In this document: one piece after another, positions 1 through 16,281 of the stretch | Layout of the letters: each line of letters opens with the position of its first letter | Numbering within the stretch: the stretch's first letter is position 1 | NCBI GenBank assembly: GCA_023078555.1 | Contig: CM041201.1 | Span: forward strand, 5,029,713 to 5,093,712 | Length of the DNA stretch: 64,000 nucleotides | Direction: 5' to 3' | From: Ulva prolifera | Lineage: Eukaryota > Chlorophyta > Ulvophyceae > Ulvales > Ulvaceae | Notes under the pieces: generated by a model | What the model was told of the DNA's origin: nothing | Databases searched by the model: none | What the model saw: only the letters and a program-made list of their open reading frames with translations | Made by a program: the position numbers and the translations under genes

Positions 1-429
1 TACGCGCCGATGATGGACGCGGCGGCGAGGCATGCGTACCTGCGCAATGTATATGGCTTCAGCTGCGTCTGTCACGCGTGCATGCAGCCTGAGCTCCGAG
101 AAAAGATCGCCGCTGTTGAAGAGCGCAAGCGTGAGATCATGGTGCTGGCGGAGCGGCGCGAGACGGTGGATGCGGCCGTGGCCAAGGGGTACGAGCAGGT
201 GGAGCTGCTGCGGGGACTTCAGTGCAGCTCGCGCTGCCTAGCGCGGGTGTACTATGACCTATTCCAGGTGGCTGTGAGCAAGCGTGGCAATGCCAAAGTA
301 TCTGCGCAGTTGGCAGCATGCGCTCTTGAGCACCGAGTCGCGTTTGTGGGTGAAGAGGACGAAGAAGCGTCACGGTACAAGCTGTTCGCGAATCGCCCGC
401 AGGCACACAGAAACTATGGACTGCTTTAG
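1..429 (+). CDS. SET-domain protein, C-terminal exon (partial)
   Basis: The reading frame is open from the window edge to a TAG at 427-429, so only the C-terminal part is present. Near its start it carries the post-SET pattern of SET/MYND-type lysine methyltransferases: an Arg-rich helix followed by Tyr-Gly-Phe and a Cys-x-Cys-x2-Cys cluster (about 48-87), which in this family binds the zinc that completes the active-site pocket. The rest is helical, with a charged stretch (AAVEERKREIMVLAERRE) and a short acidic segment near the end. The catalytic SET core and the MYND finger must lie upstream, outside the window. The substrate cannot be inferred. The call to SET-domain protein is fairly sure; SMYD rather than another SET family is inference. 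Confidence 0.6.
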   Translation, partial: YAPMMDAAARHAYLRNVYGFSCVCHACMQPELREKIAAVEERKREIMVLAERRETVDAAVAKGYEQVELLRGLQCSSRCLARVYYDLFQVAVSKRGNAKVSAQLAACALEHRVAFVGEEDEEASRYKLFANRPQAHRNYGLL

Positions 430-1088
430 GTCAACCGTTCCTGCTATTGGCATCCGTGGTGGGGTACCGCACAATCGCTCTATTATGTTGACTTACATTT
501 TGTAGCTTACTATCCAGCAAACTTGCGGAGCTTTTCCACTCCTGTGCTCCGTGGCTTGCGTGTTGCCACCGGCAGTATTTCTTTCGTTCTGCCAGGTTTG
601 TTCTGCAGTCTTCAGTCCTGTTAGATGTGGAATCGTCAGGAGGTGTCGTGGGGACGTGAACAGAGATGGCATTCTCTATGACTCCGGTGCACACATGCTG
701 TTGTGGCTGGACACTGTGCTATGAGGGGGCACAGAGCCACCATCGTTCAGCGACACTGTGAGTCCATCACAAAGTAACAGTAACAATTCGAATCCATGTC
801 CGATGTGGCGGTTGAGGTCAGAGTTCTACAGGAGCAATTGCTTTCGCTGGGAGCTCCCGCTGAGTGTGTGCATCTTCACAGGTGCTGCGCCGCTGAGGGC
901 TGAGAAACCCGTTGCATGCCCTGACGTCGCCAGCTCTGATACCTCATGTTCAGGGGCGAAACCCGTCTTTTTCCCCGGCACTGACGGGATTTTTTGGAAA
1001 TCCTGTATGCTTCAGCGGGGAAAGCGGCGGTTTGTAGGGCACTGGTCAAGGCTCTCATGCCAGATGGGCAAGCCCTGCCCTATGACGC
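430..1088. other. intergenic region between convergent genes
   Basis: This stretch lies between the stop of the SET-domain gene and the stop of the AFG2-like gene on the other strand, so it should hold both 3' untranslated regions. The short open frames show no recognisable domain and no splice logic. I see no tRNA, rRNA or repeat here. Confidence 0.5.
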
Positions 1089-4000
1089 TCACAGCTGGTT
1101 ACCCCGGCCGCGCCGGAACCTTAAATATGACTGCATGGTCTCAGCATCGACCGGCGGCGAGGCCTTGACGGACGTGAGCGCCTGGTCGAAGTGACGCATG
1201 AAGATGGCTTCGATCTCGAAACTTTCCTCAATCGCACACATCGCCGCCGCCTGGCACAGGCCCGCAAGGTCCGCTCCCGTGAAATCGGGTGTGCGTACTG
1301 CCAGCGAGGCCACGTCCACGTCATGTCCCGGGGCCATGGACCGGAGCTGCGCCCGGATGATGCCGGCGCGGGTCGCTTCGTCCGGCACAGGCACGTAGAT
1401 GAGACGGTCGAAGCGGCCAGGCCGTAGCAGCGCAGCGTCGAGGTCGGCCGGGCGGTTTGTCGCCGCGAGCACAACTACCGGCGCCTGCGTGCGGTGATTT
1501 TTGTCCATCTCGGCAAGCATCTGCCCCAGCACGCGCTCCTGCACCCCTGCACGATACACGGCCTGTCGATGCCAGACCACAGCGATTGGCCTCAAAAGGG
1601 GCAGGTCCTGGTGGCAGACACTTTGCGCACACAATATGAGCTGTGTAAATACAGCTGCGGCGCGAACTTGCAGTCCTCTAGCCTCACAGCGCTTATGATC
1701 GAGGCAGCTTTTCTCACTGAAGCTCAGTGTACATCTGGCAGAGGAGAGGCCAGCTCTCTGTGGCCTCAGGCATCCTGCAATGATACACCCTTCCCCGGAC
1801 CGTGACTTTTGTCACATGCAGCAACCGGGCGGCATCACGGGCATAGGCAGGAGCACCAGAAGCGGCCACACCGTTGCCGGCGTCACCGCGTGCACGCATG
1901 AGCCCGTCAATCTCATCGAAAAACACGACAGCTGGGGCGGCCTGCCGTGCGCGCGAGAATGTCTTGGTGATGGCCTTTTCACTCTCGCCGACGTACTTGC
2001 TGAAGATGTCCGTGCAGCGCACTGACAGGAAGTTGAGGCCGCCCTCGGCGGCAAATACGCGTGCCAGCAGTGTTTTGGAGCACCCCGGGGCGCCATACAG
2101 CAGCAGGCCCCGTGGCTGCCTCAGGCGGTCCTTAGCCTCCGTCTCTGGGTCAATCTTCACATCTGCGGCAATCTCCTGCAGCTGCTGCTTCAGGTCTTCC
2201 AGGCCACCCACGTCATCCCATGTCACCTGCATGCCCAGTACATGTGTGGCAGCACCAGCATGATGTGCTGGCTGCCGCAGAGTCACCACGCTGCAGTTGA
2301 AGGAGAGATGAGCTCCCAGAGTCCACCGCTGAGGCTGATTGGACATCCAGGGATCATCCAGCACACTGCTTCTAAGCACCACTGATGTAACACTCGGGCA
2401 TGGACTGCAGAAGCACGCAAGTCCCTTGGATCTGCTTCAAGGCGCCTTGGGCGAGTGCACAAGCCAGGCGTCTGCCGAGCAAACATGGGATCATCACGTC
2501 AAACATGCACCAGCGGACATACTCGATCGCACCTTTGGGATCTCAACTGCCACCTCTCGCAGCGCACTCGGCTTGGTGACGGTTGCGGCGTGCTGCAGCT
2601 GCGGCAGGTGCACACACAGGTCGAGGTCCTCCATGCGGGTGCTACGGCCCTCCGCCTCCGCCGCCGTCTTGCGCTCGACGTACTCCCGCAGCGTCTGCAT
2701 CGCCGCCTCCTGCGCCATCGCGTTCACGTCTGCTGCGACGAAGCCATGCATGTTGGCGGCCAGCGCCTCAATCTCCTCATCGGGGATGTCATGCTTGATG
2801 CGATTGAGGCAATGCCTCAGGATCTCGGCGCGCGCCCGCGACCCTGGCACGCCGACATCGATTTCCCGGTCGAACCGCCCTGGGCGACGCAGCGCCATGT
2901 CGAGAACCTCCGGCCGATTGGTGGCCCCGATCGTAACCACAGGCCTGGACAAGGCTGGGTACTGTACAGAGTATAGGGTAGTAGTGCATGTGGTACATGC
3001 GGTGTGGCATGTGGCGATGGCTGCAGCCATTGCCACATGGCAATCTGCCTCGCAATTCATCGCCAGTGCGAAGCTAGTTCTGCCAGCGGCGCAAACTGGT
3101 GGTCAGGCAGATTCAGTGCAGGGGGCGACCCAGCGGTTGTTCTGGCAACGCATCATCCAGGCCAAACGCTGAGGCCATCCTGGATATCTGCCTCCCCCCC
3201 CCAGGATTTGAATTTTCACCGAATCCCAAAACCTTTCACTGGCGCCAGGCAATCACAAGTGGCCCGAGAAGGGCGCTCAACACCCCAGGAACGAGGATAA
3301 GCCCTTGAGCAAGAGGCAAAACTATGTGCAGTACGTCAAATCATCAACAGACAGGGATCGCACGGCTGAGGTTGGCCTGGAGTGCCGAGGGCGCCCTGCA
3401 TCTCCACCAGCAGGGTCGCTAGCACCCGGCCTGACGTGTCTGACGCGTTGCCACCACCCGTACTCGACATGCCGCTCCGCGCTGGAGCAAACGCATCAAT
3501 CTCGTCAATGAACACCACCGTGGGCGCGACCGCGCGGGCCGCGATGTAGATGGCTTGCACTCCTGCCTCGCTCTCACCGAGAACCGCCGTCATCAGCTCC
3601 GGCCCATTGATCACCTGCATGCCTCCGCCTTGCTCCACTGCATGGCCACCCAGGGCATCTGCCGAAGGGCCAAGTTGGCCTAGGTCTGATATGCCTCACC
3701 AGCAATAATGTGCATCATCTGCCAACACAATGCAGTACCGCAGAGCCCGACACTGCGTCACCGCGAAAGTACACAGCTGCAGGTGGTCATGCGGCCCGTC
3801 CCCTACATTCAGCAAGCAGCACCTACGGCGAAATCTTTTGCTGCACCTGAGGCAGCCAGAACCACCTGTGCGAGATCAGCGATACCTGGAGGGCACCTGT
3901 GATGCAAGCGCGGAGTGGCATGGGTGTGCAAAGCAAGGCCAGGCCCAGCGGCGCACCATCATGGTTGCGCCTGCTTCTGCCGCAGCTGCACACGCGAGCT

Positions 4001-5444
4001 GTGTTTTCCCGGAGCCTGGCGGCCCATACATGAGCACACCCCGCGGAGGGTCGAGGCCGTACGCCATGAAGAAGTCGGGGCGCTTGAGGGGCATCGTGAC
4101 AACCCGGTCCAGCTCCTTGGCAATGCGGCTCACTCCCGCAAGGTCGGCGTATGTGACGCGGGACGAGCTCCCGATGGCGATGGCCCGCGTCACAGCCGCA
4201 ACCGCGCTCTCCGGCACCTCCTTCATGGTGGCTTCCATGGCCGCGAGCGCGCGGGCGAGCACTGGGTCGGTCTCGGCGGCAAACACCGGCAGCTCGACAG
4301 TGGGGATGTGCGGGACGGCCGCGTTAGGGGCCAGGATGTCTAGGATCGTCGCCTCTGAGTCGATCTGAAAAGCTGTGACTGAGGCTGCGCAGGGTGTACC
4401 GCTTGCCGTGGCGATCTCTGGGTCGGCGCTCACGGGATCTGAGGTGGCATCAGGAGGGATGAGCAGCTGCAGGTGCTCAACCCTCAGGCTCGCCATAGGG
4501 CACTTGAGCGGGGAGTTCTGTCGTGGTTGACAGCAATGGGCAAGGTAGTGTCGTGCATGTGGTGAGTGTGGCACCCACAGCTGACACGAGAACACTGTTT
4601 TGGGTGGAAATGCAGAGCTGGTGACAGTGGGCTCAGCGGAGGACGCCTGCTTGCTGCATACTCCAGGCTGTGGCCAGGTCATCGTCAGACATGGGCGTGC
4701 AGGCAGTGTGCAGTATGTGTTGCGCAGCACCAGCTGCTCTGTTGTGGCATGCGTAGAGGCCATTCGGACGCAAGCACCTGCTGCGCACCTCAAAGATGAT
4801 GCGGCGTCCCAGCAGGGGCGCGACTGCGAGGGTTCCAGGCGCAAATAGCCGCAGGTGCCAGTGTGAAAGCAGCAGTTTCTGTAGCACAGCCCGAGAGGCT
4901 GCGTCCGCGCTGCTGTTGGTCACGGTGTCCAGCAGCCACTCGAGCGACGACGGAGACAGTTTCTGTCCATCCAAGCGGCCCAGGTCCTGCACGACTCGGT
5001 ACCTCTTCCAGTGTATTACCATTGTTCCAGCCCGGGGGGCCACATCCCTGCCCTGGTAGCGCCCAATCGTGCACCCTCGCGGCAAACAAAAATGCCAGAG
5101 CTCCACAGAGCAGTGCATGCCGATCAACATGCTGAGGCAGCTACAAAACAGTGAGCACTGTGAGTGACGATGTCGAGGGGTTTGCTCACCGGCGCAGTGA
5201 TGGGCGACTCTGCAGGAGGTGGACTCCGTGGCGGGCCACCCCTCTGACGGCCTCCAGCCTTGCCTTTTGCGGGGGACGCCTTGGAAGGGGATGCTTTGGC
5301 TGGAGACGGCTTTGACGGGGAAGGTGCAGTGACAATCGCAGCGGCGCGGGCTGCGCTTGGGAGGCATGCAATGCGTTCGGTCTTCTTGTTGATGAGGAGC
5401 CGTGCAAACACCCTCGGCGGCGGATCGATTTTGGCTGCAGGCAT
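1089..5444 (-). CDS. AFG2: AFG2/SPATA5/CIP111-type tandem AAA+ ATPase
   Basis: Spliced gene on the minus strand. Resolved exons are 5190-5444 (ATG at 5444; Lys/Pro/Ser-rich N-terminus), about 4520-3957, 3364-3614, 2533-2944, 1872-2226 and 1089-1546; their phases agree. An N-terminal-domain exon lies around 4640-5150 but its borders are not resolved. D1 has Walker A GPPGSGKT, Walker B FIDEID and the sensor/Arg-finger block ATNRPEVLD...RRPGRFDRE. D2 starts VTWDDVGG and has the unusual Walker A GAPGCSKT, Walker B FFDEID and ATNRPADLD...LRPGRFDR. Cys-Ser in the D2 P-loop is the hallmark of the AFG2 (yeast), SPATA5 (animal) and CIP111 (plant) family, known to release Rlp24-type factors from pre-60S ribosomes in the cytoplasm. 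All catalytic residues seem present. Family assignment is firm; the N-domain model is incomplete. Confidence 0.9.
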
Positions 5445-6269
5445 GAGCGCCTATTGTCATGACACGCCGGAGTCACAGTGTTTGTGGAGTGAGATCGTAT
5501 GAGCATGCTCCTTTGGCAGAGCGGCGATGGACAGGGCTCTGCGGATAAGATCACAGGGGAAGGCATCACTGCTGTTCATGTCAAATGCCAGAGTTAAACA
5601 ATTGCTCCCAAACCAGGGGGCCACCGGGAAGCAAGCTGCGAATGCATTGCTGTCACAGAGGCAGGTATGGAATACACCCACAGCCATCAGGACAGAAACT
5701 GACATCCAATTGGCATTGCTGCATTATCACTGCAGGCACCCTGCAAACCAATGCACCCGCATTCGAGGCCTGGACCATGCAAACAGGTGGAAGCAGCAGC
5801 GGACAAGCAGCCTGCGTCGTGCGAGCAAAGGCTAGACAGTGTTCAGTGGCACGTGGACCCGGCGCAAGATGGCCGCTGCCTTCTACCAAGCGCCTACACG
5901 GGCTGCTGTCATGGGACTCGGATGTGAGCCAGCTGGAGGCATGGCCCATGCGGTGGGATGCAGCACAAGCAGTTGCTGGCCAGAAAAGACGGTGGCCCTG
6001 ATGGTACCAGTCTAGCAAATCCATGTCTCTGATACGATGAGCAGGGGACATGTTCGTTTTGTGCCGTGGCACTTGTCGTCAGCAAGATGGTGCTTGCATC
6101 ATCACCGATGTGCGCAACACTCGTAATGCACGCTGCTTGTATCAGAAGTACAACAGAATGCAGAGTAGACATCAGCCTACTCAGTGTCAAGGGAAAGGCT
6201 ATGGGCCGGTGCATATTTTATGGGGTGTTCTCATGCAGCTTGATGCATGTCGGCATACAGGCTGGCGAT
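5445..6269. other. gene-poor stretch upstream of the AFG2-like gene
   Basis: The region holds the presumed promoter of the minus-strand AFG2-like gene. Overlapping open frames on both strands have no recognisable domain, and none joins convincingly to a neighbour by splice phase. I see no repeat or RNA gene. Confidence 0.4.
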
Positions 6270-8410
6270 TGCTTCATAGAAAAGGGTGCACACTGACTGG
6301 ACCAAGAACGATATGCAGCATGCTTCCATCTTCTGGCCTCGCTAATGTCTCATGCAGGTCCTTGCTGACTTGAGCCATGCCCTTCTGCATCGTGGGGCTC
6401 GGCCATGCTGCTGCTATCCACGTGCTGGGCCCAGCTGCAGAAATAGCCCTGTTCTTGAGGATCACCAGCACCATGAATGACCGAGTGTGGTGCACAAGTT
6501 GGAAGTAAATGACGTAAGCGAAATCGGTGACGTAGAAGTGACGGTACTCGCGCTGGGACTGGCGCACGCAACGGTTGGAAGGGCGCGCCTTCGATGCTGC
6601 CAAGCTCCAGTCCACATCGCTCTTCCAGGTCCACAGTCATCCTCACGCACGATGGATCTCGAACGGCCATCTACAAAGCAGGAGCGAGTTTTTCAGAGAT
6701 CCCAAAAATTCTCAAAGGCGTTGGAGTCCGACCAGCAGTTTAGATATGGTGGCCATCATCGCACCTGCACTAGTTGGTTTGCAGAGATTCGGTGCGTGCG
6801 CATGTCCTGTAGACTGAGAGTGACGGTAGCCGAGCCACATTGTGATTTGGCGTCGTTGATGCCGGCTAACAGCAGCTGAAAGGTCTCGGCCATGTACTCT
6901 TGGGTAACGCTTTCGCCGGCACCAGCGCAGACGCTGCACAGCGCTAATGCAACGTCCAAATACAATGTTTCCACGAGATGAGCAACTGAATAGCCATAGG
7001 CTCGTATTGCTGTTCTTATCGACCACTTTTTGCAAACATGAGCGAATGACACAGCGGTAAATTCCAAACAAGTGGCGTGATCGTGTGCGTAGATTGCACG
7101 GGCAATGATGATCGAGCCACGCAAAGTGTATTGATCAGTAGGACTTGCAGGACCACCCTTTCGAGAGAATTTTCCACACCGATGGGTGCAGAGGTCAGCG
7201 TGCATGGCTGGCAGGTGGCAGATTTTGGCATGCAGAAACACCAGGCCGACAGGATGTACCGCCATTCATGCCAAGTTGGCACTGTTCAGCAGATAGACAA
7301 TGCAATGGACCATGCATACTGCATGTGATTCACGGGAAACTTCCCGTGAATCAACACCAGCAAGTGTGTTTCGTGCTGTGACTGCAGGCAATACACTTAG
7401 GCATGCCATTGAGCACCAGGTGACACATCGCGCAATCGTCGAAAGGATCGGCGGCAAGGAGTACTGACCCTTTGTCATCCAATTCTCCTGCGACCCACTG
7501 AGCCAAAGACGGCACGCTCTGGTCCGATCTGCAGTGATATGAGCCGGAAGACATGTCCACCCCTGTGCACCACATGGCACGCACCAGGATCAACCTGATT
7601 ATACAGTGACACGGGACGAGTACTGTTCGCAACACTACCTTCCCTGCACTGACACTCCACCACCACCGCTGTGTGCTCGAGTGGGAGACGAAGCACACGT
7701 GTACATCACGGCAGGGCACAGACGAGTGCCGGCACAGTGGCGATGCGTCAGGCCGGAGGTGCAAGTGGTCGCATTCAGCGCATTCACGGAGCATTGCCAC
7801 CAGCTCCAGGTGCCTGTAGGCCCTTGTGCGGTGGACATGGCGGCAGGCTATAGGCGCGGACAGTATGACACAGCACGCATAGGTTGTCACTTGGGTGCGC
7901 TCGCCGTCGTCGTGTGGTGGCGGCCGCACCATGACCTCGGCTCTCACTTGTTTGGGAGGACACTTACATCAGGATTGGATAACTTAGCTTCTGGCCTGCG
8001 TGTGTTGTCTCTTTACAACGACTTGAATTGTAGACGCTGAAGGTGCATGAACAGCATGTGATCACCAGACGCCGCACTTGGCAGTAGGCATGCTGGCCCC
8101 AGCGGCAGCAGATGGATTGTCAAAGGGAACTGGCATGTGCCTCAGCAAGCTTGGCCAGTGCAATGCTGTGGTCACTATGGGCCAACTGTTGCAATGTGTC
8201 CCTGGCTGGTCTAACAGCTGGAAGACTGGCAGGGTGCACACCCAGGATCTGAAACGACACGGTAACGCCGGACGACACCAACCATCGAGAGGAGATGCAT
8301 GACGTTGCATGAGCTAGAGCGTGGCAGCCCCGGTCACACCCAGCCACGGGTTTGACGACCACGCGGTGGCTCACATCATGCATGAAGTTCTCTGGCCATA
8401 TGCGCAACGT
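6270..8410 (-). CDS. probable spliced gene, product not recognised
   Basis: Four separate minus-strand stretches look coding by composition but do not match any family I know. In order from the 5' side they are about 8120-8390 (ending near HPASLPAVRPARDTLQQLAH), 7400-7540 (starting SDQSVPSLAQWVAGELDDKG after a TGCAG acceptor), 6760-7060 (with LVETLYLDVALALCSVCAG and a helical segment after it) and 6420-6600 (with REYRHFYVTDFAYVIYFQLV). They are co-linear and separated by stretches with stops, as the introns of neighbouring genes are. I could not fix the start, the stop or the splice junctions. The composition suggests an alpha-helical protein. It could also be two genes. Treat as a hypothetical gene. 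Confidence 0.3.
7327..7352. repeat. 26-bp near-perfect palindrome
   Basis: Arms GATTCACGGGAA and TTCCCGTGAATC (12/12 paired) are separated by two bases. It sits between two putative coding stretches of the unrecognised minus-strand gene, so probably in an intron. Confidence 0.7.
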
Positions 8411-8596
8411 CAGTCTCTGCTACAGTTTGCAATTTCCAAATTCTTTCCACAGGTTGGATATCTCATAGCATGGTGATCAACGGAAACTCGTCGAACACGC
8501 GGCATAGCATTGGCAGTGATCTTGGGTGCGAGTACTGAGGATACAGTCAACTGTATTCCGAGGAACACGATGTGCGTACAATAGTCAAAGCAATTT

Positions 8597-12938
<4,342 letters not shown>

Positions 12939-12998
12939 GGTGGGCAAGCAGACGTGTTGGGCAGTCATTGCAGAATGCCCTCAAACAATGCGGAGTGT

Positions 12999-15354
12999 TC
13001 ATGTAACAGTCCAATTCCATCGTAGACATGCAAACCACGGCTGCATGAAGCTCAGCTCCCTCGTTATGGCGTCTAATCCTGGGCGCAGTGCATCAAGCAG
13101 AGGCACATACCCGGCATCTACTCTATAATATTTGACTGGGCAGGAATATGTTTTGGGGGCCTGGTCTGACACACATACATCAGCTTGTTCTGATACACGC
13201 CGTTTCATACAATGCCCGCTGGCATGTACGCGCACTGAAGTGTTCTGTGAAGAAGTGGTCGTTGCTCTGCATTCAAATTTGTCATCTCTGCAGCCAATAT
13301 CTGCCACGACGGACACATCAAAGGTGCCCAGCAGCTTCACATCTGGCTCAGCCCCCAGTATTGCGCCTCCCAACAGTGGCTGGCCAAACCAGCACATAAG
13401 CCGATATGCGCAGCCACTGTCCAGAAAGCATGCAGCTACATATGCGCATGTCCGGATCATAGCAACGCTCGCATGAATCAGTGCCGCCACGCAGTGCAGC
13501 AGCCATGTTGTTGGCAAAGTTGCTGCCATTGGAGCCAGGAACAACATCCCCACCAGCATCTGTTCTACGATTACATCCTGCATGGGATGCATTTAGTTGA
13601 TTGCGTGACCAGTGGTGCACAGTCGCACTCAAAGAAATCTCCAGTACTTCATGCAATGTGGTCACATGCTGTTTTGGTAGCAAACATTTGAGACAGTTTC
13701 CAGATCACTGACACAGAAGCGTCAACCGGCAGCCAAAGTTGCTTTGACCATAGATTAAAACAGATTACGAGCTACCGCACCTTGTCTTGTCCTTCTTCCA
13801 TCAACTGCTGGTCGGCTCCATCAGAAGCGCTTCTAGGACTGGAACAAGGAGTCAAGGGCACAGCACGGCCAAGCAAGCGCAGCAGTGCCTTCCTCGTGGC
13901 CGTGACTCGGGCTCGGAGCAATCCACGGAGCTGTGTCCGCGTGTTGACCCGGTTCCGTACCATGTCCCATGTCAGGGCGACTGCGGCCAGCTGCCAGCGT
14001 TGCATGATTGTACTGACTTTGTGCACTGCAGGCACACCCAGCTCTGTGATTGAGTACAGCAAGCAGCAGTAGGTATGAGTTGAGCTACTGCATAGTGGTA
14101 CATGTGTCATGGCCGATCGGGTGAGCTCAAACTATCACAGGATCAGACTGCTTGGGCAATAACACGCAGCCAGACTCGTCCAGCTAGCAGTGTGAGGGCT
14201 GGTCATAGCTTTGGCGGTGTCAGGCAGATTTGCACACCGCAAACAAAGGGCACCGCGAGGGCAAACACAAGATCGGCCATCGCGCACAGAGCAACTTGAC
14301 ATCCTCCCACACAGGCTATCCACCTGATGCTCGTAAGCAAGGTGTGATAGTGTGTTGCTACTGCAAGCACAAGCACACGTGCCGCTGTGATGGCTATGTG
14401 GCCAGGCTGTGCAAGGGTTGATGCCCACTGCTGGTGGACCTTGAATCCACCAGGCTCTTTGCAAAGCCTGCACAGTCAACGCTGGGTCACAAGCAGCAAC
14501 AGCGCAAAAATCTTGTGTTTGATGAATCAAGGCATGAAGTTGATGTACCGAGCTGAGTTGTGGAGATCATGGATGTGCTTGATCTCTCTCTGATTTAGTA
14601 GAAGCAAGATGCCGCACCAAGATAGCCAGTCGTGTCCTTGTTGGAACATGACCTCGATTTGATCAGTGTCCAATGGAGACTGCAACGGCAGCCAGGCTAC
14701 CAGCCACCAGGCTGCAGCATAGGACAGAGCACCAGTGCCGAAGGCTTGCCACAGCAGAGACGCCCGTATAACATCACACTTGGTGGAAGACAGTGCATTA
14801 TAGCCACTGCAGCGTCGTCTGATCGTCTGGAGCGTCATACTGAACCACTCATGCGTGGGTAAAGATGTGCTGGGACCGCTGAAACAGAAGCCAGCAATTA
14901 TGTACATGCATATCGGATGATGAGTCCAGCTGGGACCATATGACTGCGACGACCGAAGCTGTGAAGGTACAATAGTCAAAATGGAAGTGGTGTCATCGGA
15001 GCTTTGCCGAGGAGCTGTGCATCCAGGCTGAGCGGGAACGATCACGTCGGCTCGGTGCCAGCATGGGGAGCAGAAGTAGACTTGCACTGCATGGAAACGG
15101 GCATCAGTTTGTAGCTGAGCCAAGACAGCAGGAATTGGTGATTGTTCGCTCTGCTCCCAACAGATGCCGATTTGCCCGTGCTCAGTGACCACGCTCCTCG
15201 TGGCACTACAAGGAACGCCAACATGTGCAGTAGCACATGAAGCAGAGTAGCTACCAGTCGCGTGCTGTTTCAAGATCTCTTGACCGCGTCCATCGCAGGG
15301 CGCCCCATGTGGCACATACAAGCGCAATAGCCCACTCGCAGCTGACGAGTCCAT
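12999..15354 (-). CDS. PIGQ: PIG-Q/GPI1 subunit of GPI-GlcNAc transferase
   Basis: Multi-pass ER membrane protein of the complex that adds GlcNAc to phosphatidylinositol, the first step of GPI-anchor synthesis. ATG is at 15354 (SGLLRLYVPHGAP, like the GPI1 N-terminus). The family core is rebuilt from three splice-matched exons. The first ends at 14618 with GHDWLSW. It joins 14238-14467 (LCKEPGGFKVHQQW, then two membrane spans), which equals the QWLM-APAG-K-N block of human PIG-Q. This joins the exon starting at 14025 (VHKVSTIMQRW...WDMVRNRV). The last exon starts near 13587 with DVIVEQMLVGMLFLAPMAAT, the DLDQL-GTLLF-LLPTT block. The 5' third (14619-15354) is one open frame and probably hides introns. 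The C-terminus after 13330 is less certain. Its 3' end converges with the Ca2+-ATPase stop, 60 bp away. Confidence 0.85.
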
Positions 15355-15778
15355 GGTCGAATGCAGAATACCCAGCGATCTTGCTACTCGTTTGATGCTT
15401 GGAAGTTTAGGTATAGAGTCGCTATGCACCCTTGCTGCGTTTGAATTGTATGGCCAACGCAGCGTTGATGCATGGTCAGCGGGCTGCGGGCAGATGCTGA
15501 TACGGGCAACCACCTTCGTGCGAATCATGTCGGCCTTTGTCAGCCCAACACGGTATGCAAACTTGTGTTCGCGGCGATGCGGTAGCATTACACATTGTCG
15601 CAGCTGAAGCAGTCAGCCGTACTGTACATGGACTCCCAGGCAACAGCTGAAAGTCTGCGTTAGGGCTAGTAGTCTGCATCGCCTGACGACTTCTGGCGCT
15701 TCTTAATTGCCTGAGCCAGCCCGCCCAAGGCAGGGATACTGCGCCTCATTGCTGGAGATACGCGCCCTGGCCGGCAGC
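15355..15778. promoter_or_regulatory. divergent promoter region of PIGQ and DPM2
   Basis: These 424 bp separate the ATG codons of two genes transcribed away from each other, so both promoters and 5' UTRs must fit here. No TATA box stands out. The region is a candidate bidirectional promoter; this is inferred from layout only. Confidence 0.5.
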
Positions 15779-16240
15779 ATGGGGATTGAGCAAAGCAGTC
15801 TTGGAAAACTAATCCTGATTCTTGGCAGCGCTGGCTTTGTCTACTATTCTGTCTGGCTGCTGTCTTCGGTACGACTCGCACGCCGATCGCTTGGAGGAAT
15901 GTTGAACGAAGCTGGGCCTTGACTTCCGAACATGTGTGCTGTCAGCTATGGCCAATTGCCGATAAATGCAAACCATTTTGAGTCACTTCTATAATTTTCC
16001 AGCTCAGGGCGGGCCGGCACTTCTGTGTTTTGCTAGATACGTGTCTGTGCTATGTAGCCTTTCGTCGAAGACGACAGCGTGTTGGCCAAAGCGTTCCCGC
16101 CAAAACACTGGGCGACAGCAGTTCCAATACTAGTTGGCACCTTCTTCTTCTGCCTCATTGCGTTTAACGTGGGGTGGAGTCTCATCAGGGCGCACCCAGT
16201 GTTCCAAGCCCCGAGGAAGGCAAACGGCAAGGCTGCGTGA
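15779..16240 (+). CDS. DPM2: DPM2, regulatory subunit of dolichol-phosphate mannose synthase
   Basis: Two exons, 15779-15868 (30 codons) and 16058-16240 (60 codons plus TGA), join in phase 0 to a 90 aa protein; human DPM2 has 84. The first exon gives a transmembrane helix ending YYSVWLLSS. The second starts PFVEDDS, then a second helix (ATAVPILVGTFFFCLIAFNV) and a basic C-terminal tail. The order helix, Pro-Phe-Val-acidic loop, helix, Lys/Arg tail is exactly that of DPM2, an ER protein that holds DPM1/DPM3 in place and also associates with the GPI-GlcNAc transferase. The second exon has no ATG, so the gene is easily missed. The divergent neighbour PIG-Q is a partner in the latter complex. Confidence 0.88.
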
Positions 16241-16281
16241 TCACGCCAGCAACGACGTCAGAGACGACCGAAAGCTTCCCT

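Noticed and set aside
12999-13592. A separate small membrane-protein gene
   Set aside because: Its first residues match the LLPTT block of PIG-Q and it follows the preceding PIG-Q exons in order, so it is the last exon of that gene.
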